From positions 124,001 to 188,000 of the forward strand of contig NZ_SZQL01000012.1 in the NCBI RefSeq assembly GCF_005233845.1: 64,000 nucleotides of DNA, read 5' to 3'. The first letter of the stretch is position 1, and each line of letters begins with the position of its first letter. The DNA is from Ilyomonas limi. GTDB taxonomy: Bacteria; Bacteroidota; Bacteroidia; Chitinophagales; Chitinophagaceae. The notes under the pieces are model-generated. The model ran no database searches. It was not told where the DNA came from and saw only the letters and a program-made list of their open reading frames with translations. A program made the translations under genes and the position numbers. Of the stretch, positions 8,261-17,259 are shown piece by piece.

Positions 8261-9259
8261 TTAATATTCCAGTTTTAATTTGCTTAAGCGGCTCATTTCT
8301 TTTTCCAAAATATTGCTTAGTGCTTTTTGTTTTGCTTCTCGGTTGCGGTAAATTAAGCGGTGATCCAGCACTGCCTGTGTAATAATCTGGATGTCGTCTT
8401 CGGTTACAAACGTGCGCCCGTTTACCAGTGCAAAAGCTTTGAGGCATTTTAAAAATGTAATGCCGCTACGTGTAGAAGCGCCCAACACAATATCTGGATG
8501 ACGACGTGTTTCCGTTACAATATTTCGTACAGCAGCAATAATTTCATCGTGTATAAAAACCTTCTCTGCTTCGTCCTGCAAAAACAAAATTTCATCCATG
8601 CTCAGCACCTGCTGTATATGCTCCAGGTTGCTTTGGATGCCGAGGTAATCTTTATAAATATTCAGCTCCGTCGTTTCATCCACATAGCCAAAATATATCT
8701 TTAAAAAGAACCGGTCTAACTGTGCCGCCGGCAGCGGATAAGTGCCTTCCATTTCCACCGGGTTTTGCGTAGCGATGGTAAAAAATAAGCGCTCCAGCGG
8801 ATAGGTTACATCGCCCATTGTTATCTGGTTTTCAGCCATACACTCCAGCAATGCCGATTGTACTTTGGGCGAAGCACGGTTAATTTCATCTGCCAGCAAT
8901 ACATTGCAAAACAGCGGTCCTTTTTTAAAAATAAATTCCTTTTTTATATCATCAAATATGTGCGAGCCAATGAGGTCCATGGGCAGCAAATCGGGTGTAA
9001 ATTGTATGCGTTTAAAATCGGCGCCACCTGCATGGTGCAAGCCCGAAATGCTTTTGGCTAACGTTTTTGCCATCACGGTTTTGCCGGTACCGGGATTATC
9101 TTCTATTAAAATATGACCTTTGGCCAATAAAGCCGTGAGTATAAATTGTATTTGCGTGCGCTTGCCGCGTATCACCGTTTCAATATTATCCGTCAGTTTT
9201 TGGATATTCTCCAGCGCCTGCTCCATTTGTATGTTCATTTCTGTTGCTATTGCTTCCAT
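8261..9259 (-). CDS. MoxR family AAA+ ATPase
   Basis: A 332-residue ATPase that acts as a chaperone-like remodeller, usually together with DUF58 or VWA-domain proteins. Walker A NPGTGKT at about 55-61, Walker B LLADEINRASP at about 124-134, sensor 1 TIATQNPVEMEGTYPLP, and a C-terminal lid domain with the GASTRSG motif. It is the last gene of a DUF58 - transglutaminase - MoxR set; the transglutaminase stop lies only 9 bases upstream. The set is known in many bacteria and is thought to work on the cell envelope (family knowledge). Confidence 0.93.
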   Translation of the reverse strand: MEAIATEMNIQMEQALENIQKLTDNIETVIRGKRTQIQFILTALLAKGHILIEDNPGTGKTVMAKTLAKSISGLHHAGGADFKRIQFTPDLLPMDLIGSHIFDDIKKEFIFKKGPLFCNVLLADEINRASPKVQSALLECMAENQITMGDVTYPLERLFFTIATQNPVEMEGTYPLPAAQLDRFFLKIYFGYVDETTELNIYKDYLGIQSNLEHIQQVLSMDEILFLQDEAEKVFIHDEIIAAVRNIVTETRRHPDIVLGASTRSGITFLKCLKAFALVNGRTFVTEDDIQIITQAVLDHRLIYRNREAKQKALSNILEKEMSRLSKLKLEY

Positions 9260-9268
9260 GCTTATTGT

Positions 9269-11887
9269 TTATTTAGGTTGAGAAAAATACCCAATAGTAT
9301 TATATATATTTAAAAACCTGTTGAACCTTGTTTTAAAGGGAACATTTTTATCTACCTGGGTAATGAAATCATTGTAAAAATGCGCAACAATTTCTTCTTC
9401 CCGTGGCGTTAATGATGATGAGCTGTATTTTGCTTTTTGATAAATGGCAATGAACGGAGAAAAACGGGTGCCAAACTGTTCATCGGTTTGCAACGCATAT
9501 TGCTGCGGACCCATCATTGCACGGCTGTAGCCAAGCTGATTTAGATAATAACTTGCAGCGCGATATTTATTGAAGGCGGCTAAACGTGCATTACCATTAT
9601 TACGCTTTGCACGGCTATTGTAATACACCCAAATAAAGTACGGTGTTAAGAACAGCAATAGGATAAAAGTAGCAACAGCCGCCAGTGAAGCCCACATCAT
9701 TTTTACCCAATCTATCGGCTTGCTGGCTGCTAATTGTTCTTTTTTATTCAGCTTTTTCGCTTCGTCTTTTTCAATGATTTTTATTTCATCTACCGGCACG
9801 GGATTGGGTATTTTCTTGAATATAGAAAGCATACTATCTTTTGCCGTAGCTTCTATATTTTTCAACACAGCCGCATACGAGGCAGCCGTAATGTGCATGC
9901 CTTTTTTCAAAGCACTCAAAGGCACCGTTGCTGTATCTGCCGATACGGTAGCGCGGCTTGCATCGGTTGATAGATCTAAAGTGGTATTTGTAGTATAATT
10001 CTGATCGTGGTACAGTAAATTCTTTACTTTCATTTGTACCAGTTTACCTACAGTGTCCACGTTTGTTACCTCACCATCAGCCACAAGATATACCTGCTGC
10101 ATATCCAACGGTGGTGTTTGGTCGGGCTGCGATGCCTGTTGGGTATTTACATCAGGAATAGTAGTGTCAAAATCCATCCAGCCATAACCCGGAAAATATG
10201 CCTGCACCCAGGCATGTGCCTGGTCTTCGTAGAACCAATACCAGCCAGGATTTTTACTGCTTCTGTCGATGGTTAAAAAGCCTGCTGCCAGGCGTGAAGG
10301 AATGCCCAAAGCGCGCAGCATAAACAAGGTAGCGCCCGCATAATAGGCACAATAACCTTTGCGGTTTTCAAATAAGAAATAGGAGAGTTTGCTCGCACTC
10401 GGAATACCGGGAATGCCGGGGTTATCGGAATATTTAAACAGCGGCTGGCCAAATTCATCCTTGCTTAAAAAGTAATTTCTGATTGCCAGCATTTTATCAA
10501 TTGGCGTTTGTGCATTAGCCGTAATTTGCTTTGCCAGCGCCGTAATTTTCTTATACTCCTCATTGTTGGGCATAAAGGTATAATAATCGTAAAACGTTTT
10601 ATCTAAGCCCTGAAAATCCTTGATACGGCGCAAAATATCAAAACGCTGCTTCTGGAAATCTTCCAGCGATTTATTGCCTGCGGGGTTGTAAATAAAATAC
10701 GCACTGTTCAAATCGCTCACCCACATTTTAGCACGGTAAGCGCTGGCATATTGCTGCTGATACTCCCGCGGCACGCCAATGGGCTGGCACGAAAAGGCGG
10801 TAGAAGGTGCTAAGTACTCGCTGGGCGAAAGCAGCACTTTATACACATCCGCATTTACCACTTTGCGGTTAAGCGTGGCATGTGTATTTTTTATAACGGT
10901 AGAATCTGTTCTCGTAAAATACAGTGGAATTTTTGAAGGGTCGGGTTTAAACAAATCATTGGACGGCATGTGTGCGGTATCCATCTCAAAGGTTTGCGTA
11001 AGCGTATCAAATTTAGTATAATAATACGCTGTAAAATATAACGGATTAGGTGTAATGCCATCCGGTAAAAAGTTATCCAGTTTGGCTACAAATACCAGTC
11101 TTTTGCCTTTGTTCAACGAGCCGGTAAGCCTGGTCTGGTCTTTATTTTTAATGGTGCCATCTTTATCCTGCTTCGTCATGCTTTCGCTGTTGCCCTTCTT
11201 GTTGTAATCAGGCTGCATACCGCCCCATTCTTTTTCGATGGCTTTAAAATCCTGCTGAAAATAAGTAAAGGTGCCTGCCAGCAACAGCGCCAGCACCACG
11301 GCAAAACCAATCATTCTTTTACCTATAAACCAGCCAAAGCCTGCCCCGTCTTCGTTCATATTGCGTATCAGTTCGGCAGTGTAAATAATATACACAGCAT
11401 ACGCGAGCACCGGCAGAAAAGCACCAATCAACGCCGTTGCTTTTATTTCGGCAGTTTTGCTTACAATCAATACCTGAACGACCAACAACAAGATGCTCCA
11501 TAATATTGTAAACCATCGTGCACGGCTAAAGCCATAACCTACCATCCAGGCTGCACAAAAGATGGCGCAGAAAATATAGAATTGTATGGTAATTAAGAAG
11601 CCAAACTCCGTGACGACCAGCGCGCCCAATAGTTTATAAGCTAATAACAAAATAACCGCCAGCACTGCTGCCGTGGTGATAAACCGGAAGCGGTAAGAAT
11701 AAAAAACAGTGGACAATGCTAATCCTGCCAAAAAGTAGCTACCCTGCAGCAGCCAGTCATTTTGCAGAATAGAAAAAAAACGGTTAGCATCCCAAAAATC
11801 ATAATACATCAATGCGGCTGTTGGTAATGCCAGCAACAGCAATTGCGCAATCACCTTTTTATAGCTATGTATTCTACCAATCCTCAT
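9269..11887 (-). CDS. TgpA-like membrane transglutaminase-domain protein
   Basis: An 872-residue inner-membrane protein. The first 210 residues hold about six membrane segments; a large periplasmic part follows, with the transglutaminase triad region: Cys in ENRKGYCAYYAG, His in EDQAHAWVQAYFPGYGW, and Asp in MDFDTT. One more membrane segment (about 735-760, LAAVATFILLLFLTPYFIWV) leads to a cytoplasmic tail. This domain order matches the TgpA/DUF3488 type found with MoxR and DUF58. Length exceeds the usual 650-700 because of the extended periplasmic part. Whether it cross-links or cleaves envelope proteins is unknown. Confidence 0.88.
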   Translation of the reverse strand: MRIGRIHSYKKVIAQLLLLALPTAALMYYDFWDANRFFSILQNDWLLQGSYFLAGLALSTVFYSYRFRFITTAAVLAVILLLAYKLLGALVVTEFGFLITIQFYIFCAIFCAAWMVGYGFSRARWFTILWSILLLVVQVLIVSKTAEIKATALIGAFLPVLAYAVYIIYTAELIRNMNEDGAGFGWFIGKRMIGFAVVLALLLAGTFTYFQQDFKAIEKEWGGMQPDYNKKGNSESMTKQDKDGTIKNKDQTRLTGSLNKGKRLVFVAKLDNFLPDGITPNPLYFTAYYYTKFDTLTQTFEMDTAHMPSNDLFKPDPSKIPLYFTRTDSTVIKNTHATLNRKVVNADVYKVLLSPSEYLAPSTAFSCQPIGVPREYQQQYASAYRAKMWVSDLNSAYFIYNPAGNKSLEDFQKQRFDILRRIKDFQGLDKTFYDYYTFMPNNEEYKKITALAKQITANAQTPIDKMLAIRNYFLSKDEFGQPLFKYSDNPGIPGIPSASKLSYFLFENRKGYCAYYAGATLFMLRALGIPSRLAAGFLTIDRSSKNPGWYWFYEDQAHAWVQAYFPGYGWMDFDTTIPDVNTQQASQPDQTPPLDMQQVYLVADGEVTNVDTVGKLVQMKVKNLLYHDQNYTTNTTLDLSTDASRATVSADTATVPLSALKKGMHITAASYAAVLKNIEATAKDSMLSIFKKIPNPVPVDEIKIIEKDEAKKLNKKEQLAASKPIDWVKMMWASLAAVATFILLLFLTPYFIWVYYNSRAKRNNGNARLAAFNKYRAASYYLNQLGYSRAMMGPQQYALQTDEQFGTRFSPFIAIYQKAKYSSSSLTPREEEIVAHFYNDFITQVDKNVPFKTRFNRFLNIYNTIGYFSQPK

Positions 11888-12043
11888 GAAATATGCTCCT
11901 GTTGTATCGAATGTTGTTTTGTAAGTAAAAATAAAAAGGGAAAAGTTTAGTAAATGGTAATTGTTTTAACAGCTGAGACGCGAAGTAGAATTTAGAAAAT
12001 AGAAGAGAATATTTGTATTCTTCGCACCATCGCGGTAATACAA

Positions 12044-13414
12044 TCACACACTTACCGCCTTTCCATACTTCGCAATAATTTCTTTTAACCGTTTTTCGTT
12101 GTTAAGAATTTTGTTTCGGGCAAAAGATAAGTTCCATTTTCTCCGGTACTCATTGATCGTGTCTTTTTCGTTTTGCACAAACAGCCACTGCAGCCAGTCG
12201 CCCATGCCCGATTGATGTAAACTGTTGGTCAATTGCACAAAAACAAACGAAATTTCATTACCATATTGATCCACCAGTTGCTTCACCTGTTCCGCATCGC
12301 TCAGTGACGAAACAACTACCATTGCCGCATCTTTTGCCTGCACATACTGTTTCAGGTCTTTATCGTTGTGCCACTTACCCGTACTGATACTGTATTTTAC
12401 TTGTTGCTGCACATCATTGGTATTGGTCGCAGCAATGGGTTGGTCAGGTACATAACGCACTTCAAAACCTTCCTGCACCAACTGGCGGTAAATATTCCAG
12501 ATTTTACTTTTGTAATAGTTTAAAAAAGGCACATCTATAATTTCATTCTGAGGCATACCGCCGGCAAAAAACGAAGCATACAGGTAAATATGTGAAGCAT
12601 ACGGGTCGAGTATTTCGGGTATGCGAACTACCAGGTCTTTGTTTTTAGCATAAATCTTCCACACAATGCGGCGTACATCATCGTTGCCTTCAAAATTTTT
12701 ATAGTTGATGTATTCGCCTTCCACCCGCTTTAGTTCTTCAATACGCGTGTTCGTTTCTTCGGTCTTGCGGGGCGTAGCCTGCATCACTTTGCCTGCTGCA
12801 TCCAACGGCTGTGTATAAAAACGGTTGCTTGTATTTATGGGTAATACGAGCGAAAAAAACTGGAAGAAATCTTCAAAATAAATAATGGCTTTTTCTATCT
12901 GGTATTCCTTTATCTCCGGCAATTTCCAGTTGTAAGTGCCGGCGATGGCTGTACTGATTAACTTTTTTTGTGATTGTTCTATCAGCGAAAACTTTTTGGA
13001 ATAATGTTCTTCATCGTATTTCAGCCTGATTTTAACAAAACCCAAAAAAGGCTTCAAGATGGGATGAATATCTAACTGAACCGTTTGCTTTTGCTCGCCT
13101 TTCTTTGTTTGCAAAGGCTTGGTTGCTATTTTAAATGTAATTGCCTGTTTATTTTTTTTATATAAAAAGAACAAAAAAGAGGCGAGGACCGACAGCAATG
13201 AAATGGAAAGCATTACCGCAACAAAAAATACGGCAATATGAATGAGCAGCGGGAAAATATCGGCATATGCTGTATCGGGCAATCTGGGTTGGCTGCTTAG
13301 CCATTTATAGCCCGCCAAACAACACACCGCAAATACAACAAAATACCAGGTGAAAGGAAGATAAAAAGTGATATTGTTTCGTATGCCTTTGAAGCCTTTT
13401 GTTTGCTTACTCAT
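12044..13414 (-). CDS. DUF58 domain protein
   Basis: A 456-residue protein with two N-terminal membrane segments (about 16-36 and 50-85) and a cytoplasmic DUF58 domain, seen in GNDDVRRIVWKIYAKNKDLVVRI at about 240-265. DUF58 proteins are distant von Willebrand A relatives and are partners of MoxR ATPases. The gene is first in the minus-strand set with the transglutaminase and MoxR, 156 bases before the former. Its divergent upstream region holds a 15-bp inverted repeat that could be an operator. Confidence 0.85.
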   Translation of the reverse strand: MSKQTKGFKGIRNNITFYLPFTWYFVVFAVCCLAGYKWLSSQPRLPDTAYADIFPLLIHIAVFFVAVMLSISLLSVLASFLFFLYKKNKQAITFKIATKPLQTKKGEQKQTVQLDIHPILKPFLGFVKIRLKYDEEHYSKKFSLIEQSQKKLISTAIAGTYNWKLPEIKEYQIEKAIIYFEDFFQFFSLVLPINTSNRFYTQPLDAAGKVMQATPRKTEETNTRIEELKRVEGEYINYKNFEGNDDVRRIVWKIYAKNKDLVVRIPEILDPYASHIYLYASFFAGGMPQNEIIDVPFLNYYKSKIWNIYRQLVQEGFEVRYVPDQPIAATNTNDVQQQVKYSISTGKWHNDKDLKQYVQAKDAAMVVVSSLSDAEQVKQLVDQYGNEISFVFVQLTNSLHQSGMGDWLQWLFVQNEKDTINEYRRKWNLSFARNKILNNEKRLKEIIAKYGKAVSV

Positions 13415-13462
13415 CGTGCGGAAAATTAAGCATAAGAAAGCGAAAAGAATGTAAAAGTTGTT

Positions 13463-13506
13463 TTATAGCACACGCCTGTCAGCCAACAGGAAGGCGTGTG
13501 CTATAA
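13463..13506. repeat. 15-bp perfect inverted repeat in a divergent promoter region
   Basis: TTATAGCACACGCCT (13463-13477) pairs exactly with AGGCGTGTGCTATAA (13492-13506) over 14 bases. It sits between the divergent DUF58 and methyltransferase starts, has no T run, and is therefore more likely an operator or a small repeat element than a terminator. Confidence 0.75.
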
Positions 13507-13527
13507 ACATGCTATTTGTCCAAATAC

Positions 13528-13535
13528 TATATTTG
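13528..13535 (+). promoter_or_regulatory. TAnnTTTG -7 element of the methyltransferase gene
   Basis: TATATTTG fits the Bacteroidota -7 consensus. It ends five bases before the ATG at 13541, so transcription should begin at or next to the start codon. No TTG lies at the -33 spacing. Confidence 0.55.
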
Positions 13536-13540
13536 CCGCC

Positions 13541-14446
13541 ATGCCCCAAACTATCCATTATACATCTTGTCCTGCATGCGGAAGTGAAGCAATAAAACCG
13601 GTGCTGCAGGTGAAAGATTTTACTGTAAGTAAAGAAGTCTTTGCTGTGTGGCAATGCAGCCAATGCACCTTGCGCTTTACACAGGATGCGCCTGCACCCG
13701 GCGAAGTGGGAAAATATTATTTATCGCCGCATTATATTTCTCATACCGATACCAAGCAGGGAGTTATTAATCAGCTATACCATGCGATAAGGAAATTTAC
13801 GCTGAAGAAAAAAAGGCAGTTGGTGCAAAAAGTAAGTGGCTTGCAAAAAGGCTCGCTGCTGGATGTGGGAGCAGGCACCGGCGCTTTTGCCCATATTATG
13901 CAGGAGGCAGGCTGGAATGTAATGGGGCTAGAGCCGGATGAAACCGCACGGCAAAATGCAATTAACAAATACAAGTTGAACTTTCAATTGCCCGAAGTGC
14001 TTTATTCAATTGATAGCCAAAGCTTTGATGTGATAACAATGTGGCATGTGCTGGAGCATGTGCATGACCTGCGCGGCTATTTGCAAAATTGTGAGCGTAT
14101 TCTTAAAGAGAACGGCACACTTATTATTGCGGTGCCTAATTATACCAGTTTAGATGCCAATATCTATCAGGCATTTTGGGCAGCCTATGATGTGCCGCGT
14201 CATTTGTACCATTTTTCCCCGCAAAGCATGCAAAAATTGTTGCAGCAGCACGGTTTTACAATTAGCCAATATGTGCCCATGCTGTTTGACAGTTTCTACA
14301 TCAGTATGTTGAGTGAGCAATATAAAACCGGTAAAAGCAGGTTGCCGGGTGCGTTTATCAATGGTCTGCGCTCCAACATGAATGCAATTGGCAATGCAGC
14401 GAAGTACAGTTCGGTCATTTATGTGGTAAAGAAATCTAAAAGATAA
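13541..14446 (+). CDS. class I SAM-dependent methyltransferase with zinc-ribbon N-terminus
   Basis: A 301-residue methyltransferase. The N-terminus has two CxxC pairs (SCPACGSE and WQCSQC) that form a likely zinc ribbon; SAM motif I is LLDVGAGTGAFA at about 105-116, followed by GLEPDE and WHVLEHVHDL. This layout is common in enzymes encoded near glycan or surface genes in this phylum. An in-frame ATG exists at 13496, but the TAnnTTTG element lies between it and 13541, so 13541 is taken as the start. The mtaB gene follows after 57 bases, with its own promoter motif. Confidence 0.85.
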   Translation: MPQTIHYTSCPACGSEAIKPVLQVKDFTVSKEVFAVWQCSQCTLRFTQDAPAPGEVGKYYLSPHYISHTDTKQGVINQLYHAIRKFTLKKKRQLVQKVSGLQKGSLLDVGAGTGAFAHIMQEAGWNVMGLEPDETARQNAINKYKLNFQLPEVLYSIDSQSFDVITMWHVLEHVHDLRGYLQNCERILKENGTLIIAVPNYTSLDANIYQAFWAAYDVPRHLYHFSPQSMQKLLQQHGFTISQYVPMLFDSFYISMLSEQYKTGKSRLPGAFINGLRSNMNAIGNAAKYSSVIYVVKKSKR

Positions 14447-14488
14447 GCAGCCGCTTTGTACGCTTTCAGATAAGTAGTTCCTCTATCT

Positions 14489-14496
14489 TATCTTTG
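14489..14496 (+). promoter_or_regulatory. TAnnTTTG -7 element of mtaB
   Basis: TATCTTTG, followed by CGCC, stands seven bases before the mtaB ATG. The same 12-base string TATCTTTGCGCC precedes the ABC-F gene on the other strand. The leader would be zero to two bases long. Confidence 0.55.
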
Positions 14497-14503
14497 CGCC
14501 CTT

Positions 14504-15778
14504 ATGACACAGCGGCGTTCCGTAGCATTTCATACTTTAGGTTGCAAACTCAATTTTTCTGAAACCTCTACACTCTCGCGTATGCTGGAGCGGGATGGCT
14601 TTGAGAAAAAGAGCTTTGATGAGGAGGCAGATGTGTATGTGATTAATACCTGCTCCGTTACCGATAATGCTGATAAGGAATGCCGCCAGTTGGTGCGCCG
14701 CATACAGCGCCGCTCGCCCGAAAGTGTGGTGGTGATTACCGGCTGTTACGCGCAATTAAAACCTAAAGAAATTGCGGAGATTCAAGGTGTTGATTTGGTA
14801 TTGGGGGCTGCCGAAAAATTCAATATCAGCCAGCATCTGAAAGAACTAACCAAAGGCGATTCAGCCAAAATTTCCAGTTGCGATATTGAAGAAGTAACGG
14901 GTTTTAATGCTTCTTTTTCCATTGCCGACAGAACCCGTACCTTTTTAAAAGTACAGGATGGATGTGACTATAACTGTTCTTTTTGCACGATACCCATGGC
15001 ACGTGGCAAAAGCCGCAGCGACAACATTGCCAATGTAGTTGCCAATGCCGAACAATTGGCTGCGCAAGGCGTAAAGGAAATTGTGCTGACGGGCGTAAAC
15101 CTTGGGGATTTTGGTAAAGGCCCCGATGGAAATAAAAAGAATGAAGAAAGCTTTTATGATCTGATTGTTGCTTTGGACAAAGTAGAAGGTGTTGAGCGTT
15201 ACCGCATTTCTTCGATAGAGCCCAATTTGCTCACCAATGAGATTATCTCTTTTGTAGCCGGTAGCAACAGGTTTATGCCGCATTTTCATATCCCGCTGCA
15301 AAGCGGCAGCAATAAAATACTGGGTGCCATGCGCCGCCGCTACCGCCGCGAGTTGTATGCGGAAAGAGTGGCCTGGATAAAAAGCCTGATGCCGCAGTGC
15401 TGTATTGGTGTGGATGTGATTGTAGGTTTTCCGGGTGAAACAGAAGAAGATTTTAAAGAAACCTTTGATTTTTTGCACAGTTTGGATATAAGCTATCTGC
15501 ATGTCTTTACTTATTCCGAAAGAGATAATACAAAAGCGCTGGAAATTGAGCCGGTAGTGCCGGTTCATGTCAGGCATCAGCGTAATAAAACACTACGCAA
15601 TTTGTCTTACATGAAAATGCAGTATTTTACACAGCAACATGCCGGACAAACACGCAAAGTATTATTTGAAGACCACAACAAAGAGGGCATGATGGAAGGC
15701 TATACGGATAATTATATCCGCATTGCTGCTCCTTACAAAGGAGAATGGGTAAATGAATTGATTGACTGGAGATTATGA
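14504..15778 (+). CDS. mtaB: tRNA threonylcarbamoyladenosine methylthiotransferase MtaB
   Basis: Radical-SAM enzyme that converts t6A37 to ms2t6A37 in tRNAs reading ANN codons. The UPF0004 domain comes first, with its three cysteines in HTLGCKLN, NTCSVTD and TGCYAQL; the radical-SAM CxxxCxxC is in DGCDYNCSFCTIP at about 155-167; a C-terminal TRAM domain binds tRNA. Length 424 residues is normal for the MtaB subfamily. CKLN rather than CQMN in the first motif separates it from MiaB. A small gene follows after 19 bases and may be co-transcribed. Confidence 0.93.
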   Translation: MTQRRSVAFHTLGCKLNFSETSTLSRMLERDGFEKKSFDEEADVYVINTCSVTDNADKECRQLVRRIQRRSPESVVVITGCYAQLKPKEIAEIQGVDLVLGAAEKFNISQHLKELTKGDSAKISSCDIEEVTGFNASFSIADRTRTFLKVQDGCDYNCSFCTIPMARGKSRSDNIANVVANAEQLAAQGVKEIVLTGVNLGDFGKGPDGNKKNEESFYDLIVALDKVEGVERYRISSIEPNLLTNEIISFVAGSNRFMPHFHIPLQSGSNKILGAMRRRYRRELYAERVAWIKSLMPQCCIGVDVIVGFPGETEEDFKETFDFLHSLDISYLHVFTYSERDNTKALEIEPVVPVHVRHQRNKTLRNLSYMKMQYFTQQHAGQTRKVLFEDHNKEGMMEGYTDNYIRIAAPYKGEWVNELIDWRL

Positions 15779-15797
15779 GGACGTAAATTGTTTATGA

Positions 15798-16133
15798 ATG
15801 AAAAAGTACCAGGTCATTATATCGTTTGAGATAACCGAAGAATTTATGCAGTTGGTACCACCGCACCGCACGTACATCGGTTATCTCATCAATAAATGTA
15901 TAGTGGATTGTTACCTGGTGAGTATGGAATCACAAAGCATTTGGATTACCTTCAGTGCATTATCTAAAGAAGAAATTGAAAATACCTGCGAAAATCTCCA
16001 TTGTATCCTTTCTGGACTTATACCATTGAAGAATTGTTTGTTTACGACGGGCAATTATACCGGCTGCCATCAGTGCAACTTAACTGATTTTTCCCTTTCT
16101 ATCTTATTCTATCCAAACTCTTTATCAGCTTAA
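15798..16133 (+). CDS. small protein, possible ferredoxin-like fold
   Basis: A 111-residue protein. The start (KKYQVIISFEITEEFMQLVPPHR) followed by two further strand-helix units recalls dimeric alpha/beta-barrel proteins such as muconolactone isomerase-like or YCII-like proteins, but no catalytic residue is visible and the match is only by pattern. The tail is Cys-rich (NYTGCHQC). It starts 19 bases after mtaB, so is probably in its transcript, and its last 35 bases overlap the convergent DUF4293 gene. Confidence 0.6.
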   Translation: MKKYQVIISFEITEEFMQLVPPHRTYIGYLINKCIVDCYLVSMESQSIWITFSALSKEEIENTCENLHCILSGLIPLKNCLFTTGNYTGCHQCNLTDFSLSILFYPNSLSA

Positions 16134-16506
16134 TATCGCGGTAGATGCCGCGTATTGCCATCAGTATAAATATAGGTATTAAAAAAGTAAAGATGGAAAA
16201 TAGTGAAACACCGCTCACCGATTCATCTTTATAATAAAAATACAGCCAAACGGTTATGGCGCTTAGCAGGAGGGCTACGAATGACAGCCGCAGTTGCAAC
16301 TTTCGGTTTTTATATAAAAATATCAGAAACAAACACAAGGCGCCCAGGATAGAAGTGAGTATAGTTATAACAATGTGATGCGTTGCCGTAAACTCACCCG
16401 AATCGGTTACCAAAAGTGTATTAAGGTTGTAAAACGGAAATATAAAGGTGAGAAAAGCGCAAACTGCCGCAAGCAGCAACCAGAGTGTCTGTGAACGCTG
16501 TATCAT
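16099..16506 (-). CDS. DUF4293 family membrane protein
   Basis: A 135-residue inner-membrane protein with four predicted membrane segments, of the DUF4293 family found in Bacteroidota; function unknown. The start at 16506 gives the family-typical beginning MIQRSQTLWLLLAAVCAFL; the longer frame up to 16596 adds a Cys- and aromatic-rich tail that is not likely to be translated. It converges on, and overlaps by 35 bases, the small gene after mtaB. Confidence 0.85.
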   Translation of the reverse strand: MIQRSQTLWLLLAAVCAFLTFIFPFYNLNTLLVTDSGEFTATHHIVITILTSILGALCLFLIFLYKNRKLQLRLSFVALLLSAITVWLYFYYKDESVSGVSLFSIFTFLIPIFILMAIRGIYRDIKLIKSLDRIR

Positions 16507-16648
16507 ATTCTGTAAGTTGTGTGTAATAAAGTGTGCAAAGTAGCAAAAAAAGCAACAATACTGCCACTCGCTTCCACAGTTAAAAACCATTTGCACTCAA
16601 TACTTTGGCACGGTATTACAATTGGTTTTTATAGTAAAAGTAATGAAT

Positions 16649-17056
16649 ATGAGGTACAGAAATTTACTTGTTGCATTAGCATTACCAGTGATGATGCTGG
16701 CAGCTACAAACACCCTTAAAGCACAGCAGGATACTACCGTACCACAAAACAACGTGGTAATGAATGCATATACTTACACGCCTGTTTTGTACCAGCGAGG
16801 CACCAGTTCGGCTAATATGCGGTTATTTCCCAATCCTGCATCCGGTGCTACCAATATTTACATTAATAGCATTAAAGGAGAAGATAATGGACAGGTAGTG
16901 ATTTACAACACCAATGGTACGCCGGTGTATAAGAACATTATAAAAACCGGCAATAACAGTGTTGATCTAGGTAATTTTTCAGACGGTATGTACATTATAA
17001 AGGTATTTACGCGCGACAGGTTTGTATATACCTATAAACTGATGGTACAAAAATAA
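16649..17056 (+). CDS. very small secreted protein made mostly of a T9SS sorting domain
   Basis: A 135-residue protein: signal peptide (ALALPVMMLAATNTLKA, cleavage before QQD), then only about 35 residues of low-complexity linker, and from RLFPNPASGATNIYI to the end a type A T9SS C-terminal domain (QVVIYNTNGTPVY, then DLGNFSDGMYIIKV). The T9SS domain directs export over the outer membrane and surface attachment. There is almost no cargo, which is unusual. Start 16649 or 16643 both fit. A terminator follows 23 bases after the stop. Confidence 0.85.
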   Translation: MRYRNLLVALALPVMMLAATNTLKAQQDTTVPQNNVVMNAYTYTPVLYQRGTSSANMRLFPNPASGATNIYINSIKGEDNGQVVIYNTNGTPVYKNIIKTGNNSVDLGNFSDGMYIIKVFTRDRFVYTYKLMVQK

Positions 17057-17078
17057 TTGTGTGCAAGAGACGAAGGGT

Positions 17079-17109
17079 AAAGTGAATGCCAAAGCGCATT
17101 CGCTTTTTT
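17079..17109 (+). terminator. rho-independent terminator
   Basis: AAAGTGAATGC pairs with GCATTCGCTTT (one G-T pair) over a 6-base loop and is followed by a T run; it ends the small T9SS gene. Confidence 0.8.
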
Positions 17110-17259
17110 ATTTTTAAACTAAGCTGCTATATTTCTTTAACCGCTTTGCTAATCTATTTTTTTGATTATTAACTTCGCAGCCTTGCTGAAAGCGGGCATA
17201 GCTTGCATTTGGCAACTCTTAATAAGATAATTTATTTAAAAGATTTAAATAACAGATAC

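Noticed and set aside
14945-15577. 210-codon minus-strand frame inside mtaB
   Set aside because: Shadow of a clear radical-SAM gene on the other strand.
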